From assembly GCF_900110065.1 (NCBI RefSeq), contig NZ_FOCI01000011.1, positions 1 through 64,000 of the forward strand: a stretch of 64,000 nt of DNA, read 5' to 3'. Position 1 is the stretch's first letter, and every line of letters starts with the position of its first letter. A program made the translations under genes and the position numbers. Below are positions 1 through 9,006 of the stretch, in pieces. Origin of the DNA: Loktanella fryxellensis. GTDB lineage: Bacteria > Pseudomonadota > Alphaproteobacteria > Rhodobacterales > Rhodobacteraceae. The notes beneath the pieces were generated by a model, which ran no database searches, was not told the origin of the DNA, and worked only from the letters and a program-made list of their open reading frames with translations.

Positions 1-269
1 ACGACCCAGTCCAGCCCCGTGAGCCGCAGCAGGCTCTCGACGAAGCCCGTCGTCTGCCGAAGCGCCATCCCGAAAAGCACTTTCATGGTCAGACACGTCT
101 GGATGGCGGCGTCACTGAAGGTCCGCGACCTGCCCCTCTTGCCGGAAGGTTCGGCATCCCAGTTCATCTCGGGATCGAACCAGATCGTCAGTGATCCGCG
201 GCGCTTCAGCGCCGCGTTGTAATCAGCCCAGTTCGTCGTCTTGTAGGTAAGTGATGTCGGTTTGCTCAT
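1..269 (-). CDS. IS5 family transposase, N-terminal part (runs off the window)
   Basis: About 89 residues are visible, starting MSKPTSLTYKTTNWADYNAA and continuing through a segment with LTIWFDPEMNW, KRGRSRTFSDAAIQ and TCLTMKVLFGMALRQTTGF. This is the usual N-terminal domain of IS5-group DDE transposases (the DDE_Tnp_1_5 type), which precedes the catalytic RNase H-like domain. The catalytic residues lie outside the window. The start is the ATG at 269; no frame break is seen in the visible part. The protein would cut and join the ends of its own element. Confidence 0.8.
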   Translation of the reverse strand, partial: MSKPTSLTYKTTNWADYNAALKRRGSLTIWFDPEMNWDAEPSGKRGRSRTFSDAAIQTCLTMKVLFGMALRQTTGFVESLLRLTGLDWV

Positions 270-299
270 GCGGGCCAGCTACCACACTGGATTCACAAC
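1..299 (-). mobile_element. Left part of an IS5-type insertion sequence, cut by the window edge
   Basis: The transposase start lies at 269 on the minus strand. The 30 bases beyond it end in GTTGTGAATCC (read on the minus strand), which has the form of an IS5-group terminal inverted repeat. The putative end at about 299 directly abuts the ATG of the next reading frame. The other terminus is outside the window, so neither the inverted repeat nor a target duplication can be confirmed. The boundary is inferred. Confidence 0.55.
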
Positions 300-641
300 A
301 TGAATCCCTCTCGGATTTGTGCAACAGAGCCGGTAAATCGTACCTTGGCTGCCTTGTTTGATCCTGACCTCTCAGAGGACCAACAGAACGTCAAGGCTTC
401 AAACATTATGGCGAAATATGATTGGAGTCTTACAACGCCGATATTTGATTTAGCCGTTCTTTGTCTTAAAAGAGATTTTACAACGTTGATTCCCGCCGCA
501 ATGCGCGCGGCCGAATCTGGCCTGAGCTACGCTGACGCGAGAACGTTTGTGGTCTTTAGAGAGGCTAGAGAAAGGGATGGCTTTTTAGAATGTTTTCCTA
601 GATCGGCACTCATGCTTCCTTTGATAGTAGACGAGAACTGA
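300..641 (+). CDS. Hypothetical protein, possibly the 3' remnant of a gene cut by the IS
   Basis: A 113-residue frame beginning MNPSRICATEPVNRT. It has visibly lower GC than the flanking genes and uses codons such as tta, aga and ata that are rare elsewhere in the window, which suggests acquired DNA. No signal peptide, membrane segment or catalytic motif is evident; the middle is predicted helical. The ATG sits exactly at the inferred end of the IS and has no clear ribosome binding site, so the true start may have been removed by the insertion. I do not recognise the family. Confidence 0.45.
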   Translation: MNPSRICATEPVNRTLAALFDPDLSEDQQNVKASNIMAKYDWSLTTPIFDLAVLCLKRDFTTLIPAAMRAAESGLSYADARTFVVFREARERDGFLECFPRSALMLPLIVDEN

Positions 642-892
642 AGAAGCTCTTAAATCCTTCACAGCTCTCCCGCCATCTTCCGCCCATCCCGTCTCTCGGC
701 CAGCTGATACCCGATCGGTTGGTCGTGGTTAAACCGGTAATTCCGGCGCTCCACCGCTGAGAACGAAAACGTCAGGCCCGCCGCCATCGCGCCCGATGAC
801 ACCAAAGTTCGTAACCGCCGCCGCAATCGCCCCTCTTGCCATCCGCCCCCACACCCCAGTCGCGATTGCCACCTTCCTCCCGAAAGCCCCCC

Positions 893-1216
893 ATGCGCAT
901 CTTTGCCCTCAAATCCTGCGACACCTGCCGCAAAGCCATCAAGGCCCTCCGCGCGGCAGGCCGTGACCCGCAGATCATCGACGTGCGCAGCGACGGGCTG
1001 AGCGACGAGGACCGCACCGCGATCCTCGTCCACTTCGGGGATGCGGCGATCAACAGGTCATCGACCACGTGGCGGGCGCTGGCCGAGGCGGAAAAGGCGC
1101 AGCCGACCGCCACCCTCCTGCAGCAGCATCCGACCCTGATGAAGCGGCCCGTGATCCAGAACGGCGAGGCATGGACCATCGGCTGGAAAGCCGACGCGCA
1201 GGCGGCGCATCTGTAA
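893..1216 (+). CDS. ArsC/Spx-family thioredoxin-fold reductase-like protein
   Basis: A 107-residue protein starting MRIFALKSCDTCRKAIKAL. The CDTC motif at residues 9-12 sits at the end of the first strand, as in ArsC, YffB and Spx homologues. The C-terminal half carries LMKRPVIQNGEAWTIGW, matching the conserved R-P-hydrophobic segment of the family. Family members reduce substrates with glutathione or glutaredoxin or act as regulators; substrate cannot be told here, and arsenate is only one possibility. The ATG at 893 was preferred to an in-frame upstream ATG at 836 because the fold begins immediately after it. It converges on thrS, 36 bases away. Confidence 0.8.
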   Translation: MRIFALKSCDTCRKAIKALRAAGRDPQIIDVRSDGLSDEDRTAILVHFGDAAINRSSTTWRALAEAEKAQPTATLLQQHPTLMKRPVIQNGEAWTIGWKADAQAAHL

Positions 1217-1252
1217 CGCAGCGGGGCGACCCAAGGGCCGCCCCAGCACCGC

Positions 1253-3271
1253 TTAGGCCAGAGCGTCGACCTCGGTCACTGGCACATCCACGTCCGCCGC
1301 GACGGCAGGCCCGTGGCCCGCACCCGCGCGCAGGTCGGGCGCCGTCGCTTCCGCAGCGAGTTGCGCCACGATCGCGTCCAGCGTCATGACGCGGGTCTGC
1401 GCCTCGCCCAGACGGCGGACGGAGGCGGTGCGCTCCTCCACCTCTCGGCCACCCAGTGCGAGGATCACGGGTACGCGGCCGACGGAGTGTTCGCGGACCT
1501 TGTAGTTGATCTTCTCGTTGCGGGTGTCCGCCTCGGCCCGGATGCCGCGCGCGCGCAAGGCCGCAACCACCTCGAACGCGTAGTTGTCCGCGTCCGACAC
1601 AATGGTGGCCACGACGACCTGACGCGGGGCCAGCCAGAACGGCAGCTTGCCCGCGTGCTCCTCGATCAGGATGCCGATGAACCGCTCGAAGCTGCCCAGC
1701 ACGGCGCGGTGCAGCATGACGGGGCGGTGCTTGGCCCCGTCCTGTGCGACATAGTTCGCGTCCAGACGGTCCGGCAGGTTGGGATCCACCTGCAGCGTGC
1801 CGCACTGCCATTCGCGCCCGATGGCGTCGGTCAGCGTGAATTCCAGCTTCGGGCCATAGAAGGCACCTTCGCCCGGCAGCAGGGTGAAGTCGTAGCCCGC
1901 CGCCTTGCAGGCATCGCCCAGCGCCGCCTCGACCCGGTCCCAGCTCTCATCCGACCCGATGCGCTGGTCGGGGCGCGTGGACAGCTTGATCGTCCAGTCG
2001 TGAAAGCCGAGGTCGGCATAGACGGAGGCGAGCAGCTTGATGAACTTCTCCGTCTCGGCCACGATCTGGTCGTCGGTGCAGAAGATGTGCGCGTCGTCCT
2101 GCGTGAACCCGCGCACGCGCATGATGCCGTGCAGCGCGCCGGACGGCTCATACCGGTTGCAGGACCCGAATTCGGCCATGCGCAGGGGCAGGTCACGGTA
2201 GGACTTCAGCCCCTGATTGAAGATCTGCACGTGGCAGGGGCAGTTCATCGGTTTCAGCGCGTTGACGGTCTTCTCGCGCGCGTGATCCTCGTCCACTTCG
2301 ACGATGAACATGTGGTCCTGATAGTTGTCCCAGTGGCCGGACTTCTCCCACAGCACGCGGTTCACGACCTGCGGGGTGTTCACCTCCACATAGCCATCTG
2401 ACCGCTGTTTGCGGCGCATGTAGTCCTGCAGCGTGGTGTAGATCGTCCAGCCGTTCGGGTGCCAGAACACCTGACCCGGCGCTTCCTCCTGCATGTGGTA
2501 CAGGTCCATCTCGCGCCCCAGCTTGCGGTGGTCGCGCTTGGCGGCCTCCTCCAGCATGTGCAGGTGGGCCTTCAGGTCGTCCTTGTTGGCGAAGGCCACG
2601 CCATAGATGCGCTGCAGCATCTGGCGGTTGCTGTCGCCGCGCCAGTAGGCCCCGGCGATGGACATGAGCTTGAAGCCATCGGCGGGCACCTGCCCGGTGT
2701 TCTGCAGGTGCGGGCCGCGGCACAGGTCCTGCCAGTCGCCGTGCCAGTACATGCGCAGCGGCTCATTGCCCGGGATGCTCTCGATCAGCTCGACCTTGTA
2801 GGGCTCGGCCCGGTCGCGGTAATGCTGAATCGCGCGGTCGCGGTCCCAGATTTCCGTGCGGACATCATCGCGGGCGTTGATGATCTCCTTCATCTTCTTC
2901 TCGATGGTGGAAAGGTCGTCCGGCGTGAACGGCTCGCTCCGGTAAAAGTCGTAATACCAGCCGTCCTTGATGACCGGGCCGATCGTGACCTGAGTGTCGG
3001 GCCAGATCGCCTGCACGGCGCGGGCCATGATGTGCGCAAGGTCGTGGCGGATCAACTCGAGCGCGGGGACCGCGTCCTTGAGCGTGTTGATGGCGATGCT
3101 AGCATCAGCGTCGATGGGCCAGGCGAGGTCCCAGTGCGCCCCGTCCACGGTGGCGCTGATCGCCTTCTTGCGCAAGCTGGGCGAAATGTCGGCGGCCACG
3201 TCGGCGGCGGTGATGCCTGCGTCGTAATGGCGTGCATTGCCATCGGGGAATGTCAGGGTGATCTGGGCCAT
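1253..3271 (-). CDS. thrS: Threonine--tRNA ligase
   Basis: A 672-residue class II synthetase that charges tRNA-Thr in the cytoplasm. Residues 1-65 form the TGS domain. The editing domain follows, with the HDLAH zinc/editing motif at 76-80. The catalytic core contains MNCPCH (zinc cysteine), the motif 2 arginine in the [20 protein letters not shown] region and motif 3 in [13 protein letters not shown]-terminal anticodon-binding domain is present. The protein ends in an Ala/Val/Asp-rich tail of roughly 30 residues, longer than most homologues. A good ribosome binding site (aggag) lies just before the ATG. It is transcribed alone and divergently from the hydrolase gene at 3432. No T-box leader was seen. 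Confidence 0.98.
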   Translation of the reverse strand: MAQITLTFPDGNARHYDAGITAADVAADISPSLRKKAISATVDGAHWDLAWPIDADASIAINTLKDAVPALELIRHDLAHIMARAVQAIWPDTQVTIGPVIKDGWYYDFYRSEPFTPDDLSTIEKKMKEIINARDDVRTEIWDRDRAIQHYRDRAEPYKVELIESIPGNEPLRMYWHGDWQDLCRGPHLQNTGQVPADGFKLMSIAGAYWRGDSNRQMLQRIYGVAFANKDDLKAHLHMLEEAAKRDHRKLGREMDLYHMQEEAPGQVFWHPNGWTIYTTLQDYMRRKQRSDGYVEVNTPQVVNRVLWEKSGHWDNYQDHMFIVEVDEDHAREKTVNALKPMNCPCHVQIFNQGLKSYRDLPLRMAEFGSCNRYEPSGALHGIMRVRGFTQDDAHIFCTDDQIVAETEKFIKLLASVYADLGFHDWTIKLSTRPDQRIGSDESWDRVEAALGDACKAAGYDFTLLPGEGAFYGPKLEFTLTDAIGREWQCGTLQVDPNLPDRLDANYVAQDGAKHRPVMLHRAVLGSFERFIGILIEEHAGKLPFWLAPRQVVVATIVSDADNYAFEVVAALRARGIRAEADTRNEKINYKVREHSVGRVPVILALGGREVEERTASVRRLGEAQTRVMTLDAIVAQLAAEATAPDLRAGAGHGPAVAADVDVPVTEVDALA

Positions 3272-3431
3272 GTGTCTGGCTCCTCATCGGTTTGGCGCCC
3301 ACGGAACGCCCGGTTGCGGGATATGTGTGCCGCTTCCATGCCGTGCGCGGCCAAGGGGGTCAAGAGCGGGGTCTTGCAGGTCGGTGTCCGCCATGCTGTC
3401 CTGCGCGTCCACAGCAAGGGAGGGCAGGGCC

Positions 3432-4166
3432 ATGCCGCAGATGCTGACCACACCGCAGGGGCGCACCATCGCCCATCACCGCACGCCCGGCACAGGGCCG
3501 ACCGTCGTGTTCCTTGGCGGGTTCAAGTCCGACATGGGCGGCACCAAGGCGGTGCATCTTGAAGCCTGGGCGCAGGCGCGGGGGCAGGCCTTCGTCCGCT
3601 TCGACTATTCCGGCCATGGCGAGAGTGGTGGTGCCTTCGAGGAGGGCTGCATCGGCGACTGGCTGGCCGACGCGCGGGCCGTACTCGACACCATCGACGG
3701 CCCGCTGCTGCTGGTCGGCTCCTCCATGGGCGGTTGGATCTCGCTGCTGTGCGCGCGTGCGATGCCGGAGCGGATCGCGGGGCTGGTCACGATCGCCGCC
3801 GCCCCCGATTTCACCGAGGACAGCATGTGGGCCCGGTTCGATGCGGACCAACGCGCGGCGCTGGCGCGTGACGGCCGTGTGGCGCTGCCGTCGGAATATG
3901 GCGCGCCTTACGTCATCACTGAACGGCTGATCGTCGATGGTCGCGATCATCTGGTGCTGCGCACCCCGCTGCACCTGCCGTTCCCGGTGCGGTTCCTGCA
4001 GGGGTCGGCGGATGTGGATGTGCCTGTCGGCGTGGCGCAGCACCTGCTGGACCATGCCAGCGGGCCTGACATGCGGCTGACGCTGGTGAAGGGTGCGGAT
4101 CACCGGTTTTCCGATGACGCCTGCCTTAGGTTGCTGACACGGACCGTGGAACAGCTGCTGGGTTAA
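3432..4166 (+). CDS. Alpha/beta hydrolase (ABHD10-like acyl esterase/thioesterase)
   Basis: A 244-residue soluble hydrolase. The nucleophile elbow GSSMGGW places the catalytic serine at residue 98; FLQGSADVDVP supplies the likely acid and KGADHRF near the C-terminus the histidine. The early VVFLGGF segment forms the oxyanion-hole strand, and YSGHGESGG is the usual post-strand-4 motif. The overall pattern resembles bacterial relatives of ABHD10/palmitoyl-protein thioesterase. Substrate is unknown. The ATG at 3432 is preceded by an AGGG-rich ribosome binding site; upstream in-frame starts add only non-conserved residues. A second unrelated hydrolase gene follows 110 bases downstream on the same strand. 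Confidence 0.85.
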   Translation: MPQMLTTPQGRTIAHHRTPGTGPTVVFLGGFKSDMGGTKAVHLEAWAQARGQAFVRFDYSGHGESGGAFEEGCIGDWLADARAVLDTIDGPLLLVGSSMGGWISLLCARAMPERIAGLVTIAAAPDFTEDSMWARFDADQRAALARDGRVALPSEYGAPYVITERLIVDGRDHLVLRTPLHLPFPVRFLQGSADVDVPVGVAQHLLDHASGPDMRLTLVKGADHRFSDDACLRLLTRTVEQLLG

Positions 4167-4276
4167 GCGACCTGCCGGGGCCCCGCCCGGCGGCGGTCTA
4201 CACGGTGATGGACCTGCGGGTTGCGGTCCGGGCCTGTGCCTGACATGCAGGGCCTGACCGATGGACAGGACGTGAC

Positions 4277-5011
4277 ATGACGCGCGACCCACTGGTGCTG
4301 ATCCCGCCGATGCTGTGCGATGCGCGGATCTTTGGTCCGATCATGGCGGGCCTGTCGCCGCACCACGCCGTGACAATCATGCCCACCGCTGGGGCCGAGC
4401 GGATCGAGGACATGGCGAGCCGCATCCTCGACTGGGCGCCTGCGCGCTTTGCGTTGCTGGGCCTGTCGATGGGCGGCAGCGTGGCGCTGGAGGTGATCCG
4501 CCGCGCCCCCGACCGGGTGACGCGCATCGCGCTGCTGGACTGCACCGCGCAGGCGGAAACGCCGCAGGTCGCCGCTGCGCGCGAGCCGCTGATCGTGGCC
4601 GCCCGGTCGGGCCGGTTCGCCGACGTGATCGCACAGGAGATCCCGCTGGCCTGCCTTGCGCCCAGCCCGTATCGGCGCGGCATCCGTGCGCTGCTGGCCG
4701 ACATGGCGGCGGCACTGGGGCCGGAGGCCTATGTGGCGCAGGCCCGCGCGATGATGCGCAGACGGGATCAGGCGGCCACCTTGCGGCAGATCAGGGCGCC
4801 AGCGCTGGTGATGTGCGGCGAGCTCGACCCGATCTGGACCGTGCGCCGTCATCAGTTCATGGCCGAGATGATCCCCCGCGCGCGGCTGGAGGTGATTGCC
4901 GACGCGGGTCACCTGCCGCCGCTGGAACAGCCGGAGGCGACGCTGGAAGTGCTGCGCGACTGGCTGACGTGGCCGGTGCCGAAGCCAGGCCCACCGCCGC
5001 CCGGTCGCTGA
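4277..5011 (+). CDS. Alpha/beta fold hydrolase
   Basis: A 244-residue hydrolase with the nucleophile elbow GLSMGGS (serine 64), a candidate acid in CGELDPIW and the catalytic histidine in DAGHLPPLEQPE. The N-terminus LVLIPPMLCDARIF resembles the bacterial esterase subgroup that starts with PGLLCD/PPMLCD. It is only distantly related to the preceding hydrolase, so the pair is not a recent duplication. The C-terminus is Pro-rich (PKPGPPPPGR). The gene ends 8 bases before the phaZ stop codon on the opposite strand, so the two converge. Substrate is unknown; a role in PHA metabolism is suggested only by position. Confidence 0.82.
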   Translation: MTRDPLVLIPPMLCDARIFGPIMAGLSPHHAVTIMPTAGAERIEDMASRILDWAPARFALLGLSMGGSVALEVIRRAPDRVTRIALLDCTAQAETPQVAAAREPLIVAARSGRFADVIAQEIPLACLAPSPYRRGIRALLADMAAALGPEAYVAQARAMMRRRDQAATLRQIRAPALVMCGELDPIWTVRRHQFMAEMIPRARLEVIADAGHLPPLEQPEATLEVLRDWLTWPVPKPGPPPPGR

Positions 5012-5018
5012 CCGCGCC

Positions 5019-6374
5019 TCAGGTGGCGGCGGATTTGCGCGTCTTGGCCTTTGGCGTGATCGGCGTCACGTTCGACGGCGCGCTATTGCGCTTGGCCACG
5101 GTGGTGGCCGCTGGGGCCGCGTCCGCCGCCTTGCGCACGGTGACCCGGTCGTCGCCCGCGTTGGCGTCGATGAAGGCGAGCACCAGCGGGCGGATGTTCT
5201 TGCGCCACTTGGCCCCGGCGAAGATGCCGTAGTGGCCCGCGCCCGGTTCCAGATGCGACGCCTTTTTCGCATCGGGCAGCCCGGTCATCAGGGCGAGTGC
5301 CGCAAGGCACTGGCCGGGGGCCGAGATGTCGTCCTTCTCGCCCTCGACCACCTTGACCGCGACGGTCGTGATCTTGCCGATGTCCACCGGCTTGCCCGCC
5401 ACGACGAAGGCGTTGCGCGCGATATCGCGGTTCTTGAACACCCGCTCGACCGTGGAGAGGTAGAACTCTGCCGGCATGTCCATAACGGCGAGGTATTCGT
5501 CGTAGAATTCGTTGTGCTTGTCGTGATCCGACGCCTCGCCCTTGGCGGTCGCGATGATCTGGTCGCGGAACGCCTTGGTGTGCAGTTCGCGGTTCATCGA
5601 GATAAAGGACGACAGCTGCAGCAGGCCCGGATAGACCTTGCGGCCCACGCCCTTGAACTTGAAGCCGACGCGCTGGATCATCGCGCTTTCCAGTTGTCCC
5701 ATGCTGACCGAATGGCCGAATTCCGTCACGGCGGTCGGGTTCGCATCCGGGTCGATGGGACCGCCGATCAGCGTCATGGACCGGGGCTGGGCGTCGGGGT
5801 TCTCCTCGGCCAGATAGGCGACGGCGGCGAGCGTCAGGGGGGCGGGCTGGCACACGGCGATGATGTGCAGGTCGGGGCCCAGCGTCTTCATGAACTCGAC
5901 GAGGTAGAGGGTGTAATCCTCCACGTCGAACTTGCCGGCACTGACGGGAATGTCGCGGGCGTTGTGCCAGTCGGTGACGAAGACCTCGCAGTCCGGCAGC
6001 AACGAGATCACGGTCTTCTTTACCAGCGTCGCGTAGTGGCCGGACATGGGGGCGACCAGCAGGACGCGCCGCTTCATGTCGTCACGTCCGCCCACGTCGA
6101 AGTGGATCAGATTGCCGAACGGCTTTTCCAGCACCGTGTCGATGGTCACGATCTGATCGGTGCCGTCTGCGGCGGTCTGGACGGGGATGTTCCAGTCGGG
6201 CCGCACCACCATGCGCGAAAACGCGCGTTCCGTCACCTCGCCCCAGGCGCCGACCCATTCCATGAACGGATTGGCCGTCATCGCCATCGCCGGATAGCTC
6301 GCCATCGCGCGGGCGGTGGACCCCAGCCACTGGTTGGTGTTCCGCATGCTTTCCATCAGGTCGTAGGTCATCAT
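5019..6374 (-). CDS. phaZ: Intracellular polyhydroxyalkanoate depolymerase
   Basis: A 451-residue protein of the PHB_depo_C/PhaZ intracellular depolymerase family, which degrades stored poly-3-hydroxybutyrate granules. The catalytic cysteine is in AVCQPAPLTLAAVAYL, the position used by Ralstonia-type PhaZ1. The N-terminus MMTYDLMESMRNTNQWLG is typical of Rhodobacteraceae copies. The C-terminus ends in a basic Lys/Arg-rich tail. The ATG at 6374 is the plain choice. A TTG three codons upstream (6383) has a better-spaced GGAG and would give MKYMMTYDL, so it may be the real start. It diverges from phaC across 77 bases that contain a PhaR-like palindrome. Confidence 0.93.
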   Translation of the reverse strand: MMTYDLMESMRNTNQWLGSTARAMASYPAMAMTANPFMEWVGAWGEVTERAFSRMVVRPDWNIPVQTAADGTDQIVTIDTVLEKPFGNLIHFDVGGRDDMKRRVLLVAPMSGHYATLVKKTVISLLPDCEVFVTDWHNARDIPVSAGKFDVEDYTLYLVEFMKTLGPDLHIIAVCQPAPLTLAAVAYLAEENPDAQPRSMTLIGGPIDPDANPTAVTEFGHSVSMGQLESAMIQRVGFKFKGVGRKVYPGLLQLSSFISMNRELHTKAFRDQIIATAKGEASDHDKHNEFYDEYLAVMDMPAEFYLSTVERVFKNRDIARNAFVVAGKPVDIGKITTVAVKVVEGEKDDISAPGQCLAALALMTGLPDAKKASHLEPGAGHYGIFAGAKWRKNIRPLVLAFIDANAGDDRVTVRKAADAAPAATTVAKRNSAPSNVTPITPKAKTRKSAAT

Positions 6375-6416
6375 ATACTTCAAGGGGGAGAGCTCCTGAT
6401 GTGGATATGCGGCAAA

Positions 6417-6429
6417 TGCTGCAGCTGCA
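6417..6429. promoter_or_regulatory. Candidate PhaR-binding palindrome between phaZ and phaC
   Basis: The sequence TGCTGCAGCTGCA contains the perfect palindrome TGCAGCTGCA (6420-6429). It lies in the 77-base divergent spacer, 23 bases upstream of the phaC ATG. PhaR of Paracoccus and Rhodobacter is known to bind CTGC/GCAG-type repeats. Related motifs are found upstream of phaP. The role is inferred from sequence likeness. Confidence 0.45.
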
Positions 6430-6451
6430 AAGCTAGGGCTGGGGGGACGAC

Positions 6452-8248
6452 ATGACAACACAAGATATGACGGAGGCGGAAACGACCGCCAAGAATCTGG
6501 CCGTTCTGGAAAAGAATCTTGCGCATGTGGAGGCGCTGACACAGCGCCTGATCGCCGCCTTGGCCAAGGGGCGCGCCGTGCCGCAGGCCCTGCAAGGGCC
6601 CAGCCACGACCTCTATGCTAAGGCGGCCGGGGCCTATTGGGCCGAAATGATCAACAACCCCGCCAAGCTGATCGAACATCAGCTGTCGTTCTGGTCCAAG
6701 TCCGTGACCCATTTCGTCGAGGCGCAGGCCCTGCTGGCGAAGGGTCACATCGCCGCGCCCGAGGATCGCACCCCCGACGACCGGCGGTTCAGCCATCCGC
6801 TGTGGAAGACGAACCCCTATTTCAACTTCGTCAAGCAGCAGTACATGATCAACGCCGCAGCGATCACCACCGCCATCGAGGATGTGGATACGCTGGATGC
6901 GGCCGAAAAGAAGCGGCTGCGCTATTTCGGGCAGCAGATCGTCGATCTGTTCAGCCCGACCAACTTTCTCGCCACCAACCCCGAGGCGCTGAGCCTTGCG
7001 GTGGAAACCGACGGCGAGTCGCTGATCCGCGGGCTGGAGAACATGGTCCGCGATCTGGAGGACAACGATGGCGACCTGATCGTGACGCTTGCGGACAAGA
7101 ACGCCTTTACCGTGGGACAGAACCTTGCGACGACGCCGGGCAAGGTCGTGTGCCGCAACCACCTGTTCGAGTTGATCCAGTACACGCCCACCACGGCATC
7201 GGTGCATGCGGTGCCGCTGCTGATCTTTCCGCCGTGGATCAACCGCTTCTACATCCTCGACCTGAAGCCCGAGAATTCGATGATCCGCTGGATCGTCGCG
7301 CAGGGCTATACGCTGTTCGTCGTCTCATGGGTGAACCCGGATGCCAGCTATGCGGGCACCACGATGACAAACTACGTGCAGGACGGGTTCCTGCGGGCGA
7401 TCCAGACGGTGAAGGACATCTGCGGTGTCAGCCAGGTCAATGCGGTGGGCTACTGCATCGCGGGCACCACCCTGTCGCTGACGCTGGCGCTGCTGGCGCA
7501 GCGGGGCGATACCTCGGTCAAGTCGGCGACGCTGTTCACCGCGCTGACCGACTTTTCCGACCGGGGCGAGGTGGGCGTGTTCCTCGAGGAGGATTTCGTC
7601 GGCGGGATCGAGCGCGAAACCTCCGAGACGGGGATTCTCGACAAATACTACATGTCGCGGACCTTCAGCTTTCTGCGGTCCAACGACCTGATCTATGGCC
7701 CCGCGATCCGCAGCTACATGATGGGCAAGGCCCCGCCTGCCTTCGATCTGTTGTTCTGGAACGGCGACGCGACCAACCTGCCTGGCAGGATGGCCCAGCA
7801 ATACCTGCGCGGGCTGTGCCAGCGGGACGAGTTCGCGCAGGGCGGCTACGACGTGGCGGGGGCGACCGTGCATCTGTCGCAGGTCGACGTGCCCGTTTGC
7901 GCCATCGCCTGCGAAACGGACCACATCGCCGCATGGAAAAGCAGCTTTCGCGGCGTGCAGAAGATGGGGTCAGGGGACAAGACCTTTATCCTGTCCGGGT
8001 CGGGTCACATCGCTGGCATCGTCAATCCGCCCGCCAAGAAGAAGTACGGCCACTGGACCAACCCCGACATGACCGCCACCCCCGACGACTGGAAGGCGCA
8101 GGCCACGCCGCACGACGGCAGCTGGTGGCCCCTGTGGGACGGCTGGCTGGCCCCGCGGTCGGGCCGTCAGGTGGCCGCGCGCACGCCCGGCACCGACACC
8201 TATCCCGTCCTGTGCGATGCCCCCGGCACCTATGTCATCGGGGCGTGA
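6452..8248 (+). CDS. phaC: Class I poly(3-hydroxyalkanoate) synthase
   Basis: A 598-residue polymerase that joins (R)-3-hydroxyacyl-CoA units into PHA at the granule surface. The lipase-like box is GYCIAGTT with the active cysteine at residue 335. The catalytic aspartate is in CETDHIAAW and the histidine in SGSGHIAGIVNPP. The N-terminal domain contains FNFVKQQYMINA and FLATNPEAL, conserved in class I enzymes. Length is normal for the class. It is transcribed divergently from phaZ and followed by phaP and phaR, so synthesis, degradation, granule coat and regulator are all in one locus. Confidence 0.97.
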   Translation: MTTQDMTEAETTAKNLAVLEKNLAHVEALTQRLIAALAKGRAVPQALQGPSHDLYAKAAGAYWAEMINNPAKLIEHQLSFWSKSVTHFVEAQALLAKGHIAAPEDRTPDDRRFSHPLWKTNPYFNFVKQQYMINAAAITTAIEDVDTLDAAEKKRLRYFGQQIVDLFSPTNFLATNPEALSLAVETDGESLIRGLENMVRDLEDNDGDLIVTLADKNAFTVGQNLATTPGKVVCRNHLFELIQYTPTTASVHAVPLLIFPPWINRFYILDLKPENSMIRWIVAQGYTLFVVSWVNPDASYAGTTMTNYVQDGFLRAIQTVKDICGVSQVNAVGYCIAGTTLSLTLALLAQRGDTSVKSATLFTALTDFSDRGEVGVFLEEDFVGGIERETSETGILDKYYMSRTFSFLRSNDLIYGPAIRSYMMGKAPPAFDLLFWNGDATNLPGRMAQQYLRGLCQRDEFAQGGYDVAGATVHLSQVDVPVCAIACETDHIAAWKSSFRGVQKMGSGDKTFILSGSGHIAGIVNPPAKKKYGHWTNPDMTATPDDWKAQATPHDGSWWPLWDGWLAPRSGRQVAARTPGTDTYPVLCDAPGTYVIGA

Positions 8249-8309
8249 CCCGCACACGTCATGATTAATCAACGGCAACAGTCGTTTGGATGAAACCTGC
8301 CGGGCATTA

Positions 8310-8350
8310 TGCTGCAGTGCAGAAAAAACTTGAAATGCTGCAGTGCAGCA
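8310..8350. promoter_or_regulatory. Tandem PhaR-type operator upstream of phaP
   Basis: Two copies of CTGCAGTGCAG lie at 8312-8322 and 8338-8348. The second is part of a perfect 15-bp palindrome TGCTGCAGTGCAGCA (8336-8350). The centres are 26 bases apart, about 2.5 helical turns. They fall 72-112 bases before the phasin ATG, over the expected promoter. PhaR repressors of this family bind CTGC-N3-GCAG sites upstream of phaP, which fits closely. Confidence 0.7.
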
Positions 8351-8421
8351 TCTATATCGGGTTCAGACGAAAACAGGCGTCAGACGGTTCTGGTGCCACT
8401 TCTTGAAAAAGGATTGATCCA

Positions 8422-8871
8422 ATGGCCAAGACCCAAGATTTCACCAACGTATTCAAAGACATGATGGGGTCGTTCCCGATCGACACCAAGTCGATGGAAG
8501 ACGCCTACAAGTCGCAGGCCACGCTGGCAGAGAAGCTGTCCACCGTGTCGCTGACCGCTGCACAGGAATCCGCACAGCTGTCCGCCAAATGGGCTCAGGA
8601 CACGCTGGCCAAGATGCAGGACATGACGAAAGCCAAGTCCGAGCCCGCCGACTATGCCAAGTCGATGACCGACTTCACCACGGCGACCGCCGAATCGGCT
8701 GCCGAGCACATGGCCGCCTTTGCCGAGATCGCCAAGCGCGTGCAGACACAGACGCTTGAGCTGATGATGGCCGCCGGCAAGGACATGTCCGAGGACATGA
8801 CCACCGCAGCCAAGAAGGCGCAGGACGACATGTCCGCGGCCGCCAAGAAGGCCACGAACGCCGCCAAGTAA
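8422..8871 (+). CDS. phaP: Phasin family granule-coat protein
   Basis: A 149-residue, almost entirely helical protein rich in Ala, Lys, Met and Asp, starting MAKTQDFTNVFKDMMGSFP. The phasin_2-type repeat pattern (SAQLSAKWAQDTLAKMQDM) and the Lys/Ala-rich tail AAKKATNAAK are typical. Phasins coat PHA granules, control their size and are made in large amounts when polymer accumulates. Expression is probably repressed by PhaR at the tandem palindromes upstream. A strong intrinsic terminator follows 23 bases after the stop, so it is a single-gene unit. Confidence 0.93.
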   Translation: MAKTQDFTNVFKDMMGSFPIDTKSMEDAYKSQATLAEKLSTVSLTAAQESAQLSAKWAQDTLAKMQDMTKAKSEPADYAKSMTDFTTATAESAAEHMAAFAEIAKRVQTQTLELMMAAGKDMSEDMTTAAKKAQDDMSAAAKKATNAAK

Positions 8872-8894
8872 GCGGACAATGTTCAGACGAGATC

Positions 8895-8925
8895 AGGCGC
8901 GTCCCCGTAAGGGGCGCGCCTTTTT
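8895..8925 (+). terminator. Rho-independent terminator of phaP
   Basis: A stem AGGCGCG-t-CCCC / GGGG-CGCGCCT with a GTAA tetraloop is followed by TTTTT. The unpaired t is a single bulge. It lies between phaP and phaR. Confidence 0.9.
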
Positions 8926-9006
8926 GCATCCGGCAGTTTTCCTTGTCTGTTTCGCAGGCGCGGCATAGCTTTGCTGCATCGCATCACGCCTAGGGAAGGG
9001 CAGTCC

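Noticed and set aside
659-1033. Minus-strand frames opposite the ArsC-like gene
   Set aside because: They are antisense shadows. The plus-strand product has the CxxC fold signature.
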